Assembly: GCF_001466665.1 (NCBI RefSeq)
Contig: NZ_KQ758903.1
Span: 124,001-188,000, forward strand
DNA length: 64,000 nucleotides
Direction: 5' to 3'
DNA from: Dehalogenimonas alkenigignens
GTDB taxonomy: Bacteria > Chloroflexota > Dehalococcoidia > Dehalococcoidales > Dehalococcoidaceae
Shown here piece after piece: positions 51,573 to 60,989 of the stretch (position 1 is its first letter; each line of letters starts with the position of its first letter). The notes beneath the pieces were generated by a model that was given only the letters and a program-made list of their open reading frames with translations, searched no databases and was not told where the DNA came from. Position numbers and translations under genes: made by a program.

Positions 51573-52749
51573 ATGAAACAAGTATATCTGGATAACGCGG
51601 CGACGACGCCTGTCGACCCCCGGGTCAAAGAGGCGATGCTGCCATATCTTGAGGACTTGTACGGCAACCCGTCATCCGTTCATTCAGCGGGACAGACAGC
51701 CCGCACGGCAGTTGAAGAGGCCCGCGGCAAAGTAGCTGCGCTCATCGGTGCCCGCGCCGACGAGGTCTATTTCACCAGCGGCGGCACCGAGGCCGACAAC
51801 TGGGCGCTCAAAGGCACGGCCTGGGCCAAGGCTGAAAAGGGCAACCACATCATCACTACCGCCATCGAACATCATGCCGTCATCGAGAGCTGCCAATACC
51901 TGTCCAAACATGGCTTCGACATCACCCTGGTGCCGGTCGATAAGTACGGCCTCGTAGACCCCGAAGAGGTGAAAAAAGCGGTAACGCCCTACCATCCTGA
52001 TTTCAGTCATGCATGCCAACAACGAGATCGGTACTGTCCAGCCGGTGGCCGAGATCGGCAAGATTGCCCGGGAACACGGGGTCCTGTTCCACGTGGACGC
52101 GGTGCAGACTGCCGGCCATCTGCCGATTAACGTGAATGACCTGAACGTCGATATGTTATCCATCTCCGGCCATAAGCTCTACGGCCCCAAGGGTATCGGT
52201 GCCCTGTACATCAGGAAAGGCGTCCGCATAGATTCCCTGCTCTCCGGCGGCAGCCAGGAGCGGGGCAAGCGACCCGGCACCGAAAATGTTCCTGGTATAG
52301 TCGGCTTTGGAGAAGCGGCGGCGATCGCCAAGGCGGAGATGGCTGACGAGGCCGTGAGATTGACGCTCCTTCGCGACAGGCTATCCTCCGAACTGCTGAC
52401 CCGCATCCCTGACTCCCACCCCAACGGCCACCACACCCTACGGCTACCCAACAACGTCAATATCTCCTTCGACTATGTCGAGGGTGAATCGCTCCTGCTC
52501 AACCTGGATTTCGAGGGCATCTGCGCCTCCACCGGCTCAGCCTGCTCCTCGTCGTCCCTGGAGCCATCGCACGTACTGCTGGCTTGCGGCAAGATCGCCG
52601 AGGAAGCCCACGGCTCGCTGCGGTTCTCCCTGGGGAAATTCACCACCGGGGAAGATATCGACTCCGTTATCGAGGCTTTGCCGCGCATTGTGAAAAAATT
52701 GAGAGCTATGTCGCCGCTTGCACCCAAGTCGGTAGGCTTAGTTCGTTAG
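51573..52749 (+). pseudogene. Cysteine desulfurase (NifS/IscS), frameshifted
   Basis: Two frames together give a full-length enzyme. Frame one (51573 to about 51990) has YLDNAATTPVDPRV and TAIEHHAV. Frame two continues from about 51990 with [17 protein letters not shown], the PLP lysine [10 protein letters not shown] and the catalytic cysteine [10 protein letters not shown], ending at 52749. Removing one C in the GCCCTACC run near 51988 restores TPTTILISVM-like sequence, so a single-base insertion is the simplest cause. It could be a sequencing error. It sits between cysK and iscU, where a working copy would be expected; an intact copy exists at 26485. Confidence 0.85.
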
Positions 52750-52758
52750 GAGAACGAT

Positions 52759-53193
52759 ATGACTTCAACCGGCCCCGCCGCTTATAGTCCTTTGGTCATT
52801 GATCACGTCAGAAATCCCCGCAACATAGGCGAGATGGAGAACCCCGACGGCGTCGGTCGTGTCGGCAACCCTATCTGCGGCGATGTCATGGAACTGTACA
52901 TCAAGGTGAATGATGGCATTATCACCGATGCCTCATTTAAGACCTTCGGCTGCGGCGCCGCCATAGCCACCAGTTCCATGGTCACGGAGATGGTCAAAGG
53001 CAAGACCATCGAAGAAGCCCTGGAGATCTCCAATAAAGCCGTAGCCGAAGCGCTCGGAGGCTTGCCGCCGGTCAAGATGCATTGCTCGGTACTGGCGGAG
53101 GAAGCTTTAAAGAAAGCCATTGAAAACTACTACGAGCGCCGCGGAGAGAAACCGCCGTTCGAGATACCGGTTAGCCACGAACATCATCATTAA
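52759..53193 (+). CDS. iscU: Iron-sulfur cluster scaffold protein (IscU/NifU N-terminal type)
   Basis: 144 residues. The three cluster cysteines are in GNPICGDVMELYIK, FGCGAAIATSSM and KMHCSVLAEEAL, with an aspartate next to the first as in IscU. The C-terminal tail ends in HEHHH. Directly follows the desulfurase, the standard Fe-S assembly pair. Confidence 0.95.
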   Translation: MTSTGPAAYSPLVIDHVRNPRNIGEMENPDGVGRVGNPICGDVMELYIKVNDGIITDASFKTFGCGAAIATSSMVTEMVKGKTIEEALEISNKAVAEALGGLPPVKMHCSVLAEEALKKAIENYYERRGEKPPFEIPVSHEHHH

Positions 53194-53445
53194 ACGTTTA
53201 AGGCGCTGCCCCTGAATGAAACCTAACGGCGCGGGTGCCTCGCCTAGGGACTGCTTGCCATCTTCCTACCATCGGGGTTTTCGGTGAGATAGTCGAGGCA
53301 TCATGCTTCTATCAAGTGTCCCAATTCTGCTGCTATATCTCCGTTTCATGATGAAGTTGGAGATTTGACGGGCGACCTACTGCAAGTCTTTCCACCAAGA
53401 CACCCACAGTCTCTGTTTCTTCTTCAAATTAAGTATATTTACGTA

Positions 53446-53474
53446 TTGCTAGATCATGCCGAGTGCGGTATAAT
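53446..53474 (+). promoter_or_regulatory. Promoter of the ABC exporter/DUF2318 operon
   Basis: TTGCTA (53446-53451), 17 bases, TATAAT (53469-53474). The preceding stretch 53194-53445 has no gene or clear structure. Confidence 0.65.
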
Positions 53475-53535
53475 CATATCCGACTATTTAGGTCATATTA
53501 GTAAAGTATCAATCGTTAAGAGGGGACAGTATCAG

Positions 53536-54756
53536 ATGAAACTGTACCAGCTGATCCTTAAAGACATTTCTCGACGCAAAAAGCGCGTCCTCTATGCCGC
53601 TCTCGGAGTCATCATCGGCACTATGACCGTGGTCGGTATTCTCACCGTGGCCGATTCCGGACAGTCCAGGATCGTCAACCAACTGGAAAAGTACGGCCCC
53701 AATCTAACCATTACCCCAGCTATATCCTCACTTGATATGACCCTGGGAAACCTCAGCCTGGGACAAGTTACCGTCGGTGAGACTTATATTCCGGACTCCC
53801 GAATTGCCGAGATCCAGGATATCGCTGACAAACAAATCCGTGAGGCGCTGTCTAACGGCCAAATCCAAGCGATTCTGCCGGGGATCGACGCCGATTCCAA
53901 TGTGGCCACCGTGGCTCCAAGGTTGTACTCAGTGACCGCAGTCAATGATGCCCAGGCGATGGTCGTTGGGATTTACCCAGCCGCGGAGCTCAAAGTGCGC
54001 ACCTGGTGGAAGATCCAGAGCGGCACATATCTCGATAAAGGTAATGAAGTTCTACTGGGATCCACCGTAGCGACGGTACTTAGCTTGGAATCCGGCGATA
54101 CGGTGCGTATCCATGGCGCCGATTTCCTCGTTGCCGGCGTGCTTGAAGAAACCGGCTCCGCTGACGACACCCAGTTGTTCACCAACCTGGCAACTCTACA
54201 AAAAGTCTCCGGCAAGGTAGGGTTGGTGTCCATGATCGATGTTCGCGCCTTGTGCAACGCCTGCCCGGTGGAGACCATCGCCGCAGCCATCAACGGTGCC
54301 GTCCCTGGCGTTCGGGCGGTGGCGGTGAAACAGGTGGCTCAGAGTGAACTGGGCATGCTCGACCGGATCAACCGCTTGATGCTGGCTCTGGGCGGCGTCA
54401 CCTTGTTCATCGGCGCCTTCGGCGTTGCCAACACCATGATGACCTCGGTGCACGAGCGCCGGAAAGACATCGGCATCATGCGGGCGGTGGGTTCCTCTCA
54501 GAACCAGATCCTGTTCGCGTTCCTAGAGGAGGCGGTCATCGTCGGTCTCATCGGCGGCGTTTTCGGTTATCTCTTCGGTTCCGCCCTTGCTTATGCCATC
54601 GGCCCTTTGATCTTCGAAGGTACCGCCATAAGGTACGTTATAGCTTTCCTGCCGCTTTCGCTGGGTGTTTCGGTGTTAGTGGCGGTACTGGCAGCAGCCT
54701 ACCCAGCTTACCGGGCCACCAGAATCCGGGTGGCAGATTCCTTCCGATCGTTATAA
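53536..54756 (+). CDS. ABC transporter permease of the FtsX/MacB type
   Basis: 406 residues. One N-terminal transmembrane helix (RVLYAALGVIIGTMTVVGIL), a ~220-residue extracytoplasmic MacB-like domain, and three C-terminal helices including the FtsX signature (HERRKDIGIMRAVGSSQNQI). ATG 53536 starts at MKLYQLILKDISRRKKR, with AGGGG upstream; the longer frame is not credible. Partner of the ATPase next to it. Confidence 0.9.
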   Translation: MKLYQLILKDISRRKKRVLYAALGVIIGTMTVVGILTVADSGQSRIVNQLEKYGPNLTITPAISSLDMTLGNLSLGQVTVGETYIPDSRIAEIQDIADKQIREALSNGQIQAILPGIDADSNVATVAPRLYSVTAVNDAQAMVVGIYPAAELKVRTWWKIQSGTYLDKGNEVLLGSTVATVLSLESGDTVRIHGADFLVAGVLEETGSADDTQLFTNLATLQKVSGKVGLVSMIDVRALCNACPVETIAAAINGAVPGVRAVAVKQVAQSELGMLDRINRLMLALGGVTLFIGAFGVANTMMTSVHERRKDIGIMRAVGSSQNQILFAFLEEAVIVGLIGGVFGYLFGSALAYAIGPLIFEGTAIRYVIAFLPLSLGVSVLVAVLAAAYPAYRATRIRVADSFRSL

Positions 54757-54765
54757 GGAAAACGT

Positions 54766-55452
54766 ATGCTTGAAGTCAAAAACGTCTGTAAAATCTACGG
54801 CGAGGGTGAGAGCCAGGTAAAAGCTCTTGACGGCGTATCGTTCACCGTCGAAAGCGGCTCTTTCCTAGCAATCATGGGGCCCTCCGGCAGCGGCAAATCT
54901 ACCTTGCTCAATATCATCGGCGGGCTGGATAATCTGTCATCCGGCGAGATTATACTTAACAATCAACGTGTCGATAATCTCACAGAAAACCAGCTGGTAA
55001 ACCTGCGCCGAGGTAAATTGGCCTATGTATTTCAGCAGTACCATTTGTTGCCGTCGCTGACTGCGGTTGAGAACGTGCTCTTACCATTGATCTACTCGGG
55101 CGCTAAGGCTGACACCAATAAAGCCCTGGAGGCACTAGGACGGGTCGGGCTTGCCAAGCGGGCTTACCATAAACCCGGCCAGCTCTCAGGTGGTGAACAG
55201 CAGCGGGTAGCTATCGCCCGGGCGCTGATCTCCGATCCCAGGATCATCCTAGCCGACGAACCGACCGGCAACATCGACCAGAAGACCGGCGGTGAGATCC
55301 TCCATTTGTTCGAGGAATTGCACGCTGAGGGACGAAGCGTCGTCATGGTCACCCATGCCCCAGAGGTTGCCCGCCGCGCTCAGAAAACATTGCACCTCAA
55401 GGACGGCAAGGTCGTCGAAATAGTGGACAACAGCAAATTAGGAGGAGAGTAA
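54766..55452 (+). CDS. ABC transporter ATP-binding protein (LolD/MacB type)
   Basis: 228 residues. Walker A GPSGSGKST, Q-loop FQQYHLLPSLTAVEN, signature LSGGEQQRVAIARAL, Walker B IILADEPTGNID and H-loop VTHAPEVA. 9 bases after the permease. Drives a mechanotransmission-type system rather than ordinary substrate import. Confidence 0.95.
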   Translation: MLEVKNVCKIYGEGESQVKALDGVSFTVESGSFLAIMGPSGSGKSTLLNIIGGLDNLSSGEIILNNQRVDNLTENQLVNLRRGKLAYVFQQYHLLPSLTAVENVLLPLIYSGAKADTNKALEALGRVGLAKRAYHKPGQLSGGEQQRVAIARALISDPRIILADEPTGNIDQKTGGEILHLFEELHAEGRSVVMVTHAPEVARRAQKTLHLKDGKVVEIVDNSKLGGE

Positions 55453-55456
55453 CAAG

Positions 55457-55981
55457 ATGTTCTCGAAGTTCAGGGTAAAAATCGCGGCGTTAATGATCCT
55501 CGCTCTGGTGCTGATAGTTGCCGGATGCAGTTCCGGGACTAGCGGCACGACCACCACCCAAACCGGCGCGGCAGCAGTAGGCGGACGGATCAAGGCCACC
55601 TGGATAACTCCTAAAGTGGTTCTGGATACAGTGTCAGTGCCGGCGCAGGTCATCAACCAGGATACAATCGTCCACTTCTGGGTAACCATTCCGGAAGGCC
55701 AGATGCCTTTCATGGCCTACAAACTCGACAACAAACAGTACGTCAGGGCTAATCTATGCGTGCCCTGCCGCTCGTACAACTACTCGTTGGTCGGAGATGT
55801 GCTGCAGTGTGATACCTGCGGGACCCGTTTCAACGCAAAGACCGGCGACGGCATCGACGGCGCTTGCGTGAATTACCCCAAGGCTCTGGTACCTTATACA
55901 AACCAGGGCGGCGACCTGGCGATGACCGTAGCTGACGCCAAGACCTCCTATTTCAACACCCTGGAACCCGGCTGGCCCTAG
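55457..55981 (+). CDS. DUF2318-like lipoprotein with two CxxC motifs
   Basis: 174 residues. Signal peptide with lipobox (LIVAGCSSG, Cys near 23), then LCVPCRSYNYS and QCDTCGTRFN, and GACVNYPKAL, the pattern of DUF2318 proteins often found with iron-transport (FTR1/FetMP-like) and FtsX/ABC genes. Four bases after the ATPase gene. Anchored outside the membrane; the CxxC pairs could bind metal or do redox chemistry. Confidence 0.85.
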   Translation: MFSKFRVKIAALMILALVLIVAGCSSGTSGTTTTQTGAAAVGGRIKATWITPKVVLDTVSVPAQVINQDTIVHFWVTIPEGQMPFMAYKLDNKQYVRANLCVPCRSYNYSLVGDVLQCDTCGTRFNAKTGDGIDGACVNYPKALVPYTNQGGDLAMTVADAKTSYFNTLEPGWP

Positions 55982-56100
55982 ACCCAAAACGGGGCACAAA
56001 ATACTTATTGGGGTAAATAAGTTAGTTTAGATGGTGTGCGCCCTCATCGGGCGACTCCGCACGTGGGATTACAGATGAGACGCCGTCACACACATTTGAT

Positions 56101-56787
56101 TTACCGGGGTTTTCGAGCTCGGTATAATCTCAGATTGCCGAACATGGTTAGATAATTGGCCGTTTCTTCAACCATTTCAAAACCTGCGTCAATAATCATG
56201 CCGGGCAGTAAGCCTCGGATGTTATCCTGGGTCCTTTCAAATAGAGTGAGAAGTTGCGAGATCAGATACATGGCAGGATTTCGCGGCCGGCCGAAATCTG
56301 CGAGATGAAATTCTCCACCCGGCCGTAGCACCCGGAAAACCTCCTGCAAGGTCCGTTGTTTATTGTTCCGATCTAAATGGTGGAACATCAAGCTGGAAAA
56401 CGCACGATCAAAGATGCCATCGGGGAACGGTAAATTGTAGGACATCCCCCTGATCAAATAGATTTCAAGTCCCGCGTTCTTGATTTTCAAACCGGCAATT
56501 TCCAGAGCCTTGGCATCTGCATCGAGACCGGTCACTTTAGAATCTGGATGGGCGCTCTTGATCATAATTGCCAGAGTGCCCGTTCCGCATCCCACATCAA
56601 GTATCCGATACCCCTTTTCGACATGGGCTTGATCTATCAATTGACGTTTGAAAACCAGTTCGCGCATGGTCAGGCGAAGCAGTGAATCAAAGGCAGGAGT
56701 CAACCAGCCAAATTTTAAAGGAGGGATGTATTTGTCACCCTCTCCCGCACCTTGATGGAGTAGTGTTTTTCTTTTGGTTTTATCCAT
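56101..56787 (-). CDS. Class I SAM-dependent methyltransferase
   Basis: 228 residues. Motif I ILDVGCGTGTLAIMIK, GLDADAKALEIA, NLPFPDGIFDRAFSSLMFHHL and VLRPGGEFHLADFG: typical UbiE-like or ArsM-distant fold. ATG 56787 (MDKTKRKT) is likelier than 56802. Alone on its strand, no clear partner. Substrate unknown. Confidence 0.85.
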   Translation of the reverse strand: MDKTKRKTLLHQGAGEGDKYIPPLKFGWLTPAFDSLLRLTMRELVFKRQLIDQAHVEKGYRILDVGCGTGTLAIMIKSAHPDSKVTGLDADAKALEIAGLKIKNAGLEIYLIRGMSYNLPFPDGIFDRAFSSLMFHHLDRNNKQRTLQEVFRVLRPGGEFHLADFGRPRNPAMYLISQLLTLFERTQDNIRGLLPGMIIDAGFEMVEETANYLTMFGNLRLYRARKPR

Positions 56788-56852
56788 GCTAGCCCCCGGC
56801 AAAGACCCAGCATTTGGAGACGCTTTGGTCTCTATCTAGCTGCAGACACGAC

Positions 56853-57281
56853 TTAAATGTTTATGTAACTCCTGTGCGCCGACAAGTGTCCAACGCCGTC
56901 ATACCGGGCTATCTTTTCCAGGTCCTTATTCCAGCGGTCTGGCCTGATCGATTGGATTATGAGTATTCGCCGATTGAAGGCATCATGGGCTTTCTGCCGT
57001 GCTTCCGCAAGAGTCATTCGGCTATCTTCTTGGTGCCACCCAGAATTCATCTCTTCAATGTTTTCGATCGGTGGTGAAATTTCGCGCCCGGCGCAACACG
57101 CTTCCATGTCATTGTTTGAATAACTAATCCAGCGGGCAAGGTGGGCGTAAACATCACGGCTCGTCCAGGGCGAGCCTGAGCCATGCAGATTATGATGAGG
57201 ATGATCGTCAAGAATCCCGGTAAGCAGGTCCCATTCTACCCGGTCCATTCGGATCATTTCGACGACGGTTTCCATGTTCAT
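56853..57281 (-). CDS. DinB/ClbS-like protein
   Basis: 142 residues; a four-helix-bundle look with histidines spaced as possible metal ligands (HPHHNLHG, YAHLARW, HLSAH). WTSRDVYAHLARWISYSN recalls ClbS/DfsB (DUF1706) proteins. Directly after it (9 bases) lies mnmA's 3' end on the same strand. Role unknown, perhaps stress or thiol chemistry. Confidence 0.65.
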   Translation of the reverse strand: MNMETVVEMIRMDRVEWDLLTGILDDHPHHNLHGSGSPWTSRDVYAHLARWISYSNNDMEACCAGREISPPIENIEEMNSGWHQEDSRMTLAEARQKAHDAFNRRILIIQSIRPDRWNKDLEKIARYDGVGHLSAHRSYINI

Positions 57282-57291
57282 CAACTTTCTT

Positions 57292-58380
57292 CTAGGATAA
57301 CGCCTTCGCTATGATTCCGCTACCCAGCACGACATCACCTTTATAAAATACCGCCGCCTGTCCCGGCGCCGGCGCCATCTGAGATTCGTCGAAAGTAACT
57401 CTAACTTGGTTAGTAACGTAAGGTTCGATCCAAGCTGAAACCATGCGACTACCTGAACGGATTTTCGTCATTACCCCCATGCCACGGTCAAGATGCTCGA
57501 TGGAGATCCAGTTTAAATCTTCTACCACAGCAGTAGAGGTAAAGAGGGAATCTCTACCTCCTACGATGACTGCGTTACGGACAGGATCGATAGCCGTCAC
57601 GTACCGCGGTTCGGTGCCTGACAGTCCAAGCCCATGCCGCTGGCCGATAGTGAAAAAGGAAATCCCCGGATGAGTGCCTAACTGTCTTCCAGCCTCGTCA
57701 ACGATTGCTCCCGCTTCAGTCTCCTGGTTCACCAGTTGGTGATAGCCCCCGGTGATGAAGTTCTGGCTTTCGGCTTTATCGGCAACCGACAATCCGTACC
57801 TCTCAGCCAATTCCCGCACTTTCCCTTTAATTAGATCACCCAGCGGGAAACGGATGTTTTTCAATTGCGTTTGCGACAATCGTGATAGGAAATAGGACTG
57901 GTCTTTGGAATGATCGATGGCGCGAAGGAGTTGGTAGCGGTCCGATGATGGGTTGTATTCCACTCGGGCATAGTGCCCGGTGGCGACGAATTCAAAATCT
58001 AGTCCAGAGTCCCGAGCCTTATCGATGAGAGCGCCCAGCTTTATCCTCTGGTTACAGTGAATACACGGATTCGGGGTGCGTCCGGCACGGTATTCAGCCT
58101 TGAACTGGTTGAGTATCTCCAATTCATACTCTCGACTTAGGTCGAAAACTTCCAGGCGGATACCCAGACTTTCGGCCACCTTCCGGGCATCATCGATGTC
58201 CTCAACCTCACCGGGGCCGTAGCAGCCGTGTCTTCCAGTTCTATCGGAGCTCTTCTCGTTGCCATCATAGATTTTCATCATGATCCCGGTGACTTCATAG
58301 CCATCATCCTTGAGCAAAGCCGCGGCCACCGCCGAATCGACGCCGCCGCTCAGAGCTACTAAGGCTCGTTTTTTAGTCAT
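57292..58380 (-). CDS. mnmA: tRNA 2-thiouridylase MnmA, lacking the second catalytic cysteine
   Basis: 362 residues. PP-loop VALSGGVDSAVAA at the start, TPNPCIHCNQRIKLG with the first catalytic cysteine, GHYARVEY, DQSYFLSRL and GQRHGLGLSG. The usual second cysteine, in a SxEICFI-type motif, is replaced by KAESQNFITGGY, so the persulfide-receiving residue seems missing. Either another cysteine works or this is a divergent enzyme acting on another substrate. It follows the metB-like gene on the strand by 4 bases. Confidence 0.88.
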   Translation of the reverse strand: MTKKRALVALSGGVDSAVAAALLKDDGYEVTGIMMKIYDGNEKSSDRTGRHGCYGPGEVEDIDDARKVAESLGIRLEVFDLSREYELEILNQFKAEYRAGRTPNPCIHCNQRIKLGALIDKARDSGLDFEFVATGHYARVEYNPSSDRYQLLRAIDHSKDQSYFLSRLSQTQLKNIRFPLGDLIKGKVRELAERYGLSVADKAESQNFITGGYHQLVNQETEAGAIVDEAGRQLGTHPGISFFTIGQRHGLGLSGTEPRYVTAIDPVRNAVIVGGRDSLFTSTAVVEDLNWISIEHLDRGMGVMTKIRSGSRMVSAWIEPYVTNQVRVTFDESQMAPAPGQAAVFYKGDVVLGSGIIAKALS

Positions 58381-58384
58381 ATGG

Positions 58385-59530
58385 TCAATCCTCGGTTGAG
58401 AGCGCCTGCATCAGGTCGGCGATGAGATCGTCGATATGTTCCAACCCCACCGATAGCCTGATCAGACCATCGTTAATGCCGACGCGCTGCCGATGTTCGG
58501 CGGACATGGAGGCGTGGCTCATAGTCACCGGGTGCTCGGCGAGCGAGGAGGGACCGCCCAGCGACTCAGCCAGTGCGAAGAGGTGCAGCTTACGGAGAAC
58601 ACGACAGGCCGCGTCGAACCCCCCTTCCATCTCAAAGGAGACCACGCCTCCAAAACCAGTCATCTGCCGTCTGGCGATGTCGTGGCCGGGGTGATCGGCT
58701 AAACCGGGGTAATACACCTTGCGGATGCCTGGCTGTTCTTTAAGAAAGCGGGCGACAGCAAAACTATTTTCTTCATGCCGCGCCATACGTAGCGGCAGCG
58801 TCTCGATGCCACGCAGCACCAGCCAGGCATCGAAAGGGGCTTCGGCCACACCCATGGTGTTGACTAGAAACCCGACCTCCCGCGACAGCTCGGGCGTGGT
58901 GGTGACTATGGCGCCGCCGACGACGTCGCAATGGCCGTTCAAATATTTGGTGGTCGAATGGACGACCAGATCGATGCCAAAGGACACCGGCTGCAGGAAA
59001 AAGGGCGAGGCGAAGGTGTTATCCAGCACGGTCATTATCTGGCGTTCTTTGGCGACGGTAGCCACCATCTCCAGGTCTGTGATATTGAGCAGCGGGTTGG
59101 ACGGCGTCTCCAGCCAGATCATCCGGGTATTCGGCTGGATGGCGGCTTCCAACTCGGCTCGGCTCCGGAGGCAGGCGAAAGTTATCTCGATGCCGAAGCG
59201 GCTCATGACGCTCTGGAAAAGCCGGTATGTACCACCGTAAATGTCGTCACAGGAGATGACGTGATCGCCGACCTTCAGCAGATGTAAGGCCGTGGCAATG
59301 GCCGCCATGCCGGTGGCGCAAGCGAAGGCAGCGTGCCCGCCTTCCAACCGGGCGATGGTGTCCTCGAGCACCTTCCGCGTCGGGTTACCGCTGCGAGTAT
59401 AGTCATAACCGCGAGTTTTGCCGATATCCTCGAAAACGAAGTTGGATGTCTGGTAGATGGGTACTGATAGCGCGCCGTAACACTTGTCCGGTCGTTCTCC
59501 CGAGTGGATGGCGGCAGTCTCGAAATTCAT
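58385..59530 (-). CDS. Trans-sulfuration PLP enzyme (cystathionine gamma-synthase/lyase-like)
   Basis: 381 residues of the Cys/Met-metabolism family. AAIHSGERPDKCYGALSVPIYQ, GYDYTRSGNPTRKVLE, the PLP lysine VVHSTTKYLNGHCDVVGG and SLGGPSSLAEHPVTMSHAS. The length fits MetB/MetC/Mgl rather than MetY. GAGGAGA precedes the ATG. Reaction direction (synthase or lyase) cannot be told from sequence; co-location with mnmA hints at a role in sulfur supply. Confidence 0.9.
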   Translation of the reverse strand: MNFETAAIHSGERPDKCYGALSVPIYQTSNFVFEDIGKTRGYDYTRSGNPTRKVLEDTIARLEGGHAAFACATGMAAIATALHLLKVGDHVISCDDIYGGTYRLFQSVMSRFGIEITFACLRSRAELEAAIQPNTRMIWLETPSNPLLNITDLEMVATVAKERQIMTVLDNTFASPFFLQPVSFGIDLVVHSTTKYLNGHCDVVGGAIVTTTPELSREVGFLVNTMGVAEAPFDAWLVLRGIETLPLRMARHEENSFAVARFLKEQPGIRKVYYPGLADHPGHDIARRQMTGFGGVVSFEMEGGFDAACRVLRKLHLFALAESLGGPSSLAEHPVTMSHASMSAEHRQRVGINDGLIRLSVGLEHIDDLIADLMQALSTED

Positions 59531-59572
59531 GGTGTCTCCTCGATTTCAATGGTTTCATACGTATTATACGAA

Positions 59573-59608
59573 AACCGCGCCGGCGATTCTTGATTCGCCG
59601 GCGCGGTT
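59573..59608 (-). terminator. 14-bp hairpin after the polyferredoxin gene
   Basis: AACCGCGCCGGCGA / TCGCCGGCGCGGTT with an 8-base loop. On the minus strand only four T follow, so termination may be moderate. A TATAAT for the metB-like gene lies just beyond (59570-59560). Confidence 0.7.
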
Positions 59609-59627
59609 AGATTTACCTTGCGACGGC

Positions 59628-60989
59628 TTACATCCGATGGGTCATCGGCATGCTGGCCAGGAATAGATTGACGATACCAAGGGAAAGGATGAGCGCGCCG
59701 AAAGGCAGCACCGTTGCCAGAACCTTGTCCGGGAAATTACTCTTGGCAATGCGGTACGTGGTATACAGCGAACCGGCGATACCCAGAATGATAACGAAGT
59801 ATTGAAGCACCTGGATGATCGAACCATTGAACAACCCAGGGGCGACGGAGGCGGTTGCGCCGACAAAGGTCGCGCCAATGGCGACGATGGAGCCGCCTTC
59901 TCCCAGGAGATGAAACAGATTGTGAGAGATATGGCCGGCAAGCGACAGAGCAATCACGGCATAACCGAACCGCGCGAAGTTTTTGGTTACCGTTTCACCA
60001 TTGATCTTCTTGGCTGCCAGGCTGGCTAGCCAGAGCAACAGAATCGGGGCTCCAATTGCTGCGGTAAAAGCTGCGGTGAAGAGAATCGTATTATTGTCTG
60101 TACCGAGCACACCCTCAAGCCCAGACAAGATCGATTGCCAGATCTCGAGCATGGCCGCGTTCTGGACGAACAGGATGCCCATGATGACCACGGCCAGGAG
60201 AGCTGCGGCGAATCGTGGCTTTTTGATCGACCATAACTCCTTTGTTGGCGGGCGAACGGTCAGGGTGAGGGAGTTATTGGGGCAGGACTTGACGCAGTAA
60301 CCGCACAGGTTGCATTGGCCTGAGGTATCCATCGTCCGGGGGAATTCAAACATCGGACAACCGGGTGCCTTGTCGTTGCCCTTGTAGCAGGCTGTGACTT
60401 TACATTTGGCGCATTTTTCCGGGGTGCCTCGCAGCGCCAGCATGCCGGTCTGTGAGTAGTTGCTGGACATGCCACCCAGGAAGCACAGGTGGCGGCACCA
60501 AGCGCGCCGTTCAAAGAAGACGCCGCTTATGACCACGCCGGTCAAAATTAGGAGCAGGAGCACCCCGGACGCCCAGGGGGACTTGATAACGCCAAAGACG
60601 TTATCGGCCCAGGTGATGGCGATGAAGGCCGCCATGATGATCCAGACTCCGTATTTTTTTAAGAAGTTAGGTACCGGGCGATTGTGCCCGACATATTTCT
60701 GAACCAAGTCATTGATGGTGCCGAAGGGACAGATGGCGCACCAAAATCGCCCGAAGAGCAGGAAAACGAGCGGGATGAGCGGCCACCAAAGTATCCAGGT
60801 CAGCGCCGAACCGAAGTTGGAGTGGGACATCGTGGGCCCGAGGAGGAGGAGATACATGATGAGGAAGAAGACCAGGGCGGTAGGCCACTGGATAATACCC
60901 GGGTACCATTTGCTCTTCATCAGCCCGCCGATGAAGCGGTTGTCCAGCAGGTTTCGCTCGACTGCCGAGGGTGTATTGTTCTGCTTCAT
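59628..60989 (-). CDS. NapH/CcoG-like polyferredoxin membrane protein
   Basis: 453 residues. About five N-terminal membrane helices, a cysteine motif WCAICPFGTIND and AWCRHLCFLGG on the membrane side, then two ferredoxin-like sites: CAKCKVTACYKGNDKAPGCP (fewer regular spacings) and CNLCGYCVKSCPNN. Six further helices follow. It resembles NapH, NosR and CcoG electron-transfer proteins. In this lineage such proteins could serve as membrane electron carriers to a respiratory oxidase-like enzyme. Its overlap of 4 bases with the YtkA-like gene shows translational coupling. Confidence 0.87.
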   Translation of the reverse strand: MKQNNTPSAVERNLLDNRFIGGLMKSKWYPGIIQWPTALVFFLIMYLLLLGPTMSHSNFGSALTWILWWPLIPLVFLLFGRFWCAICPFGTINDLVQKYVGHNRPVPNFLKKYGVWIIMAAFIAITWADNVFGVIKSPWASGVLLLLILTGVVISGVFFERRAWCRHLCFLGGMSSNYSQTGMLALRGTPEKCAKCKVTACYKGNDKAPGCPMFEFPRTMDTSGQCNLCGYCVKSCPNNSLTLTVRPPTKELWSIKKPRFAAALLAVVIMGILFVQNAAMLEIWQSILSGLEGVLGTDNNTILFTAAFTAAIGAPILLLWLASLAAKKINGETVTKNFARFGYAVIALSLAGHISHNLFHLLGEGGSIVAIGATFVGATASVAPGLFNGSIIQVLQYFVIILGIAGSLYTTYRIAKSNFPDKVLATVLPFGALILSLGIVNLFLASMPMTHRM

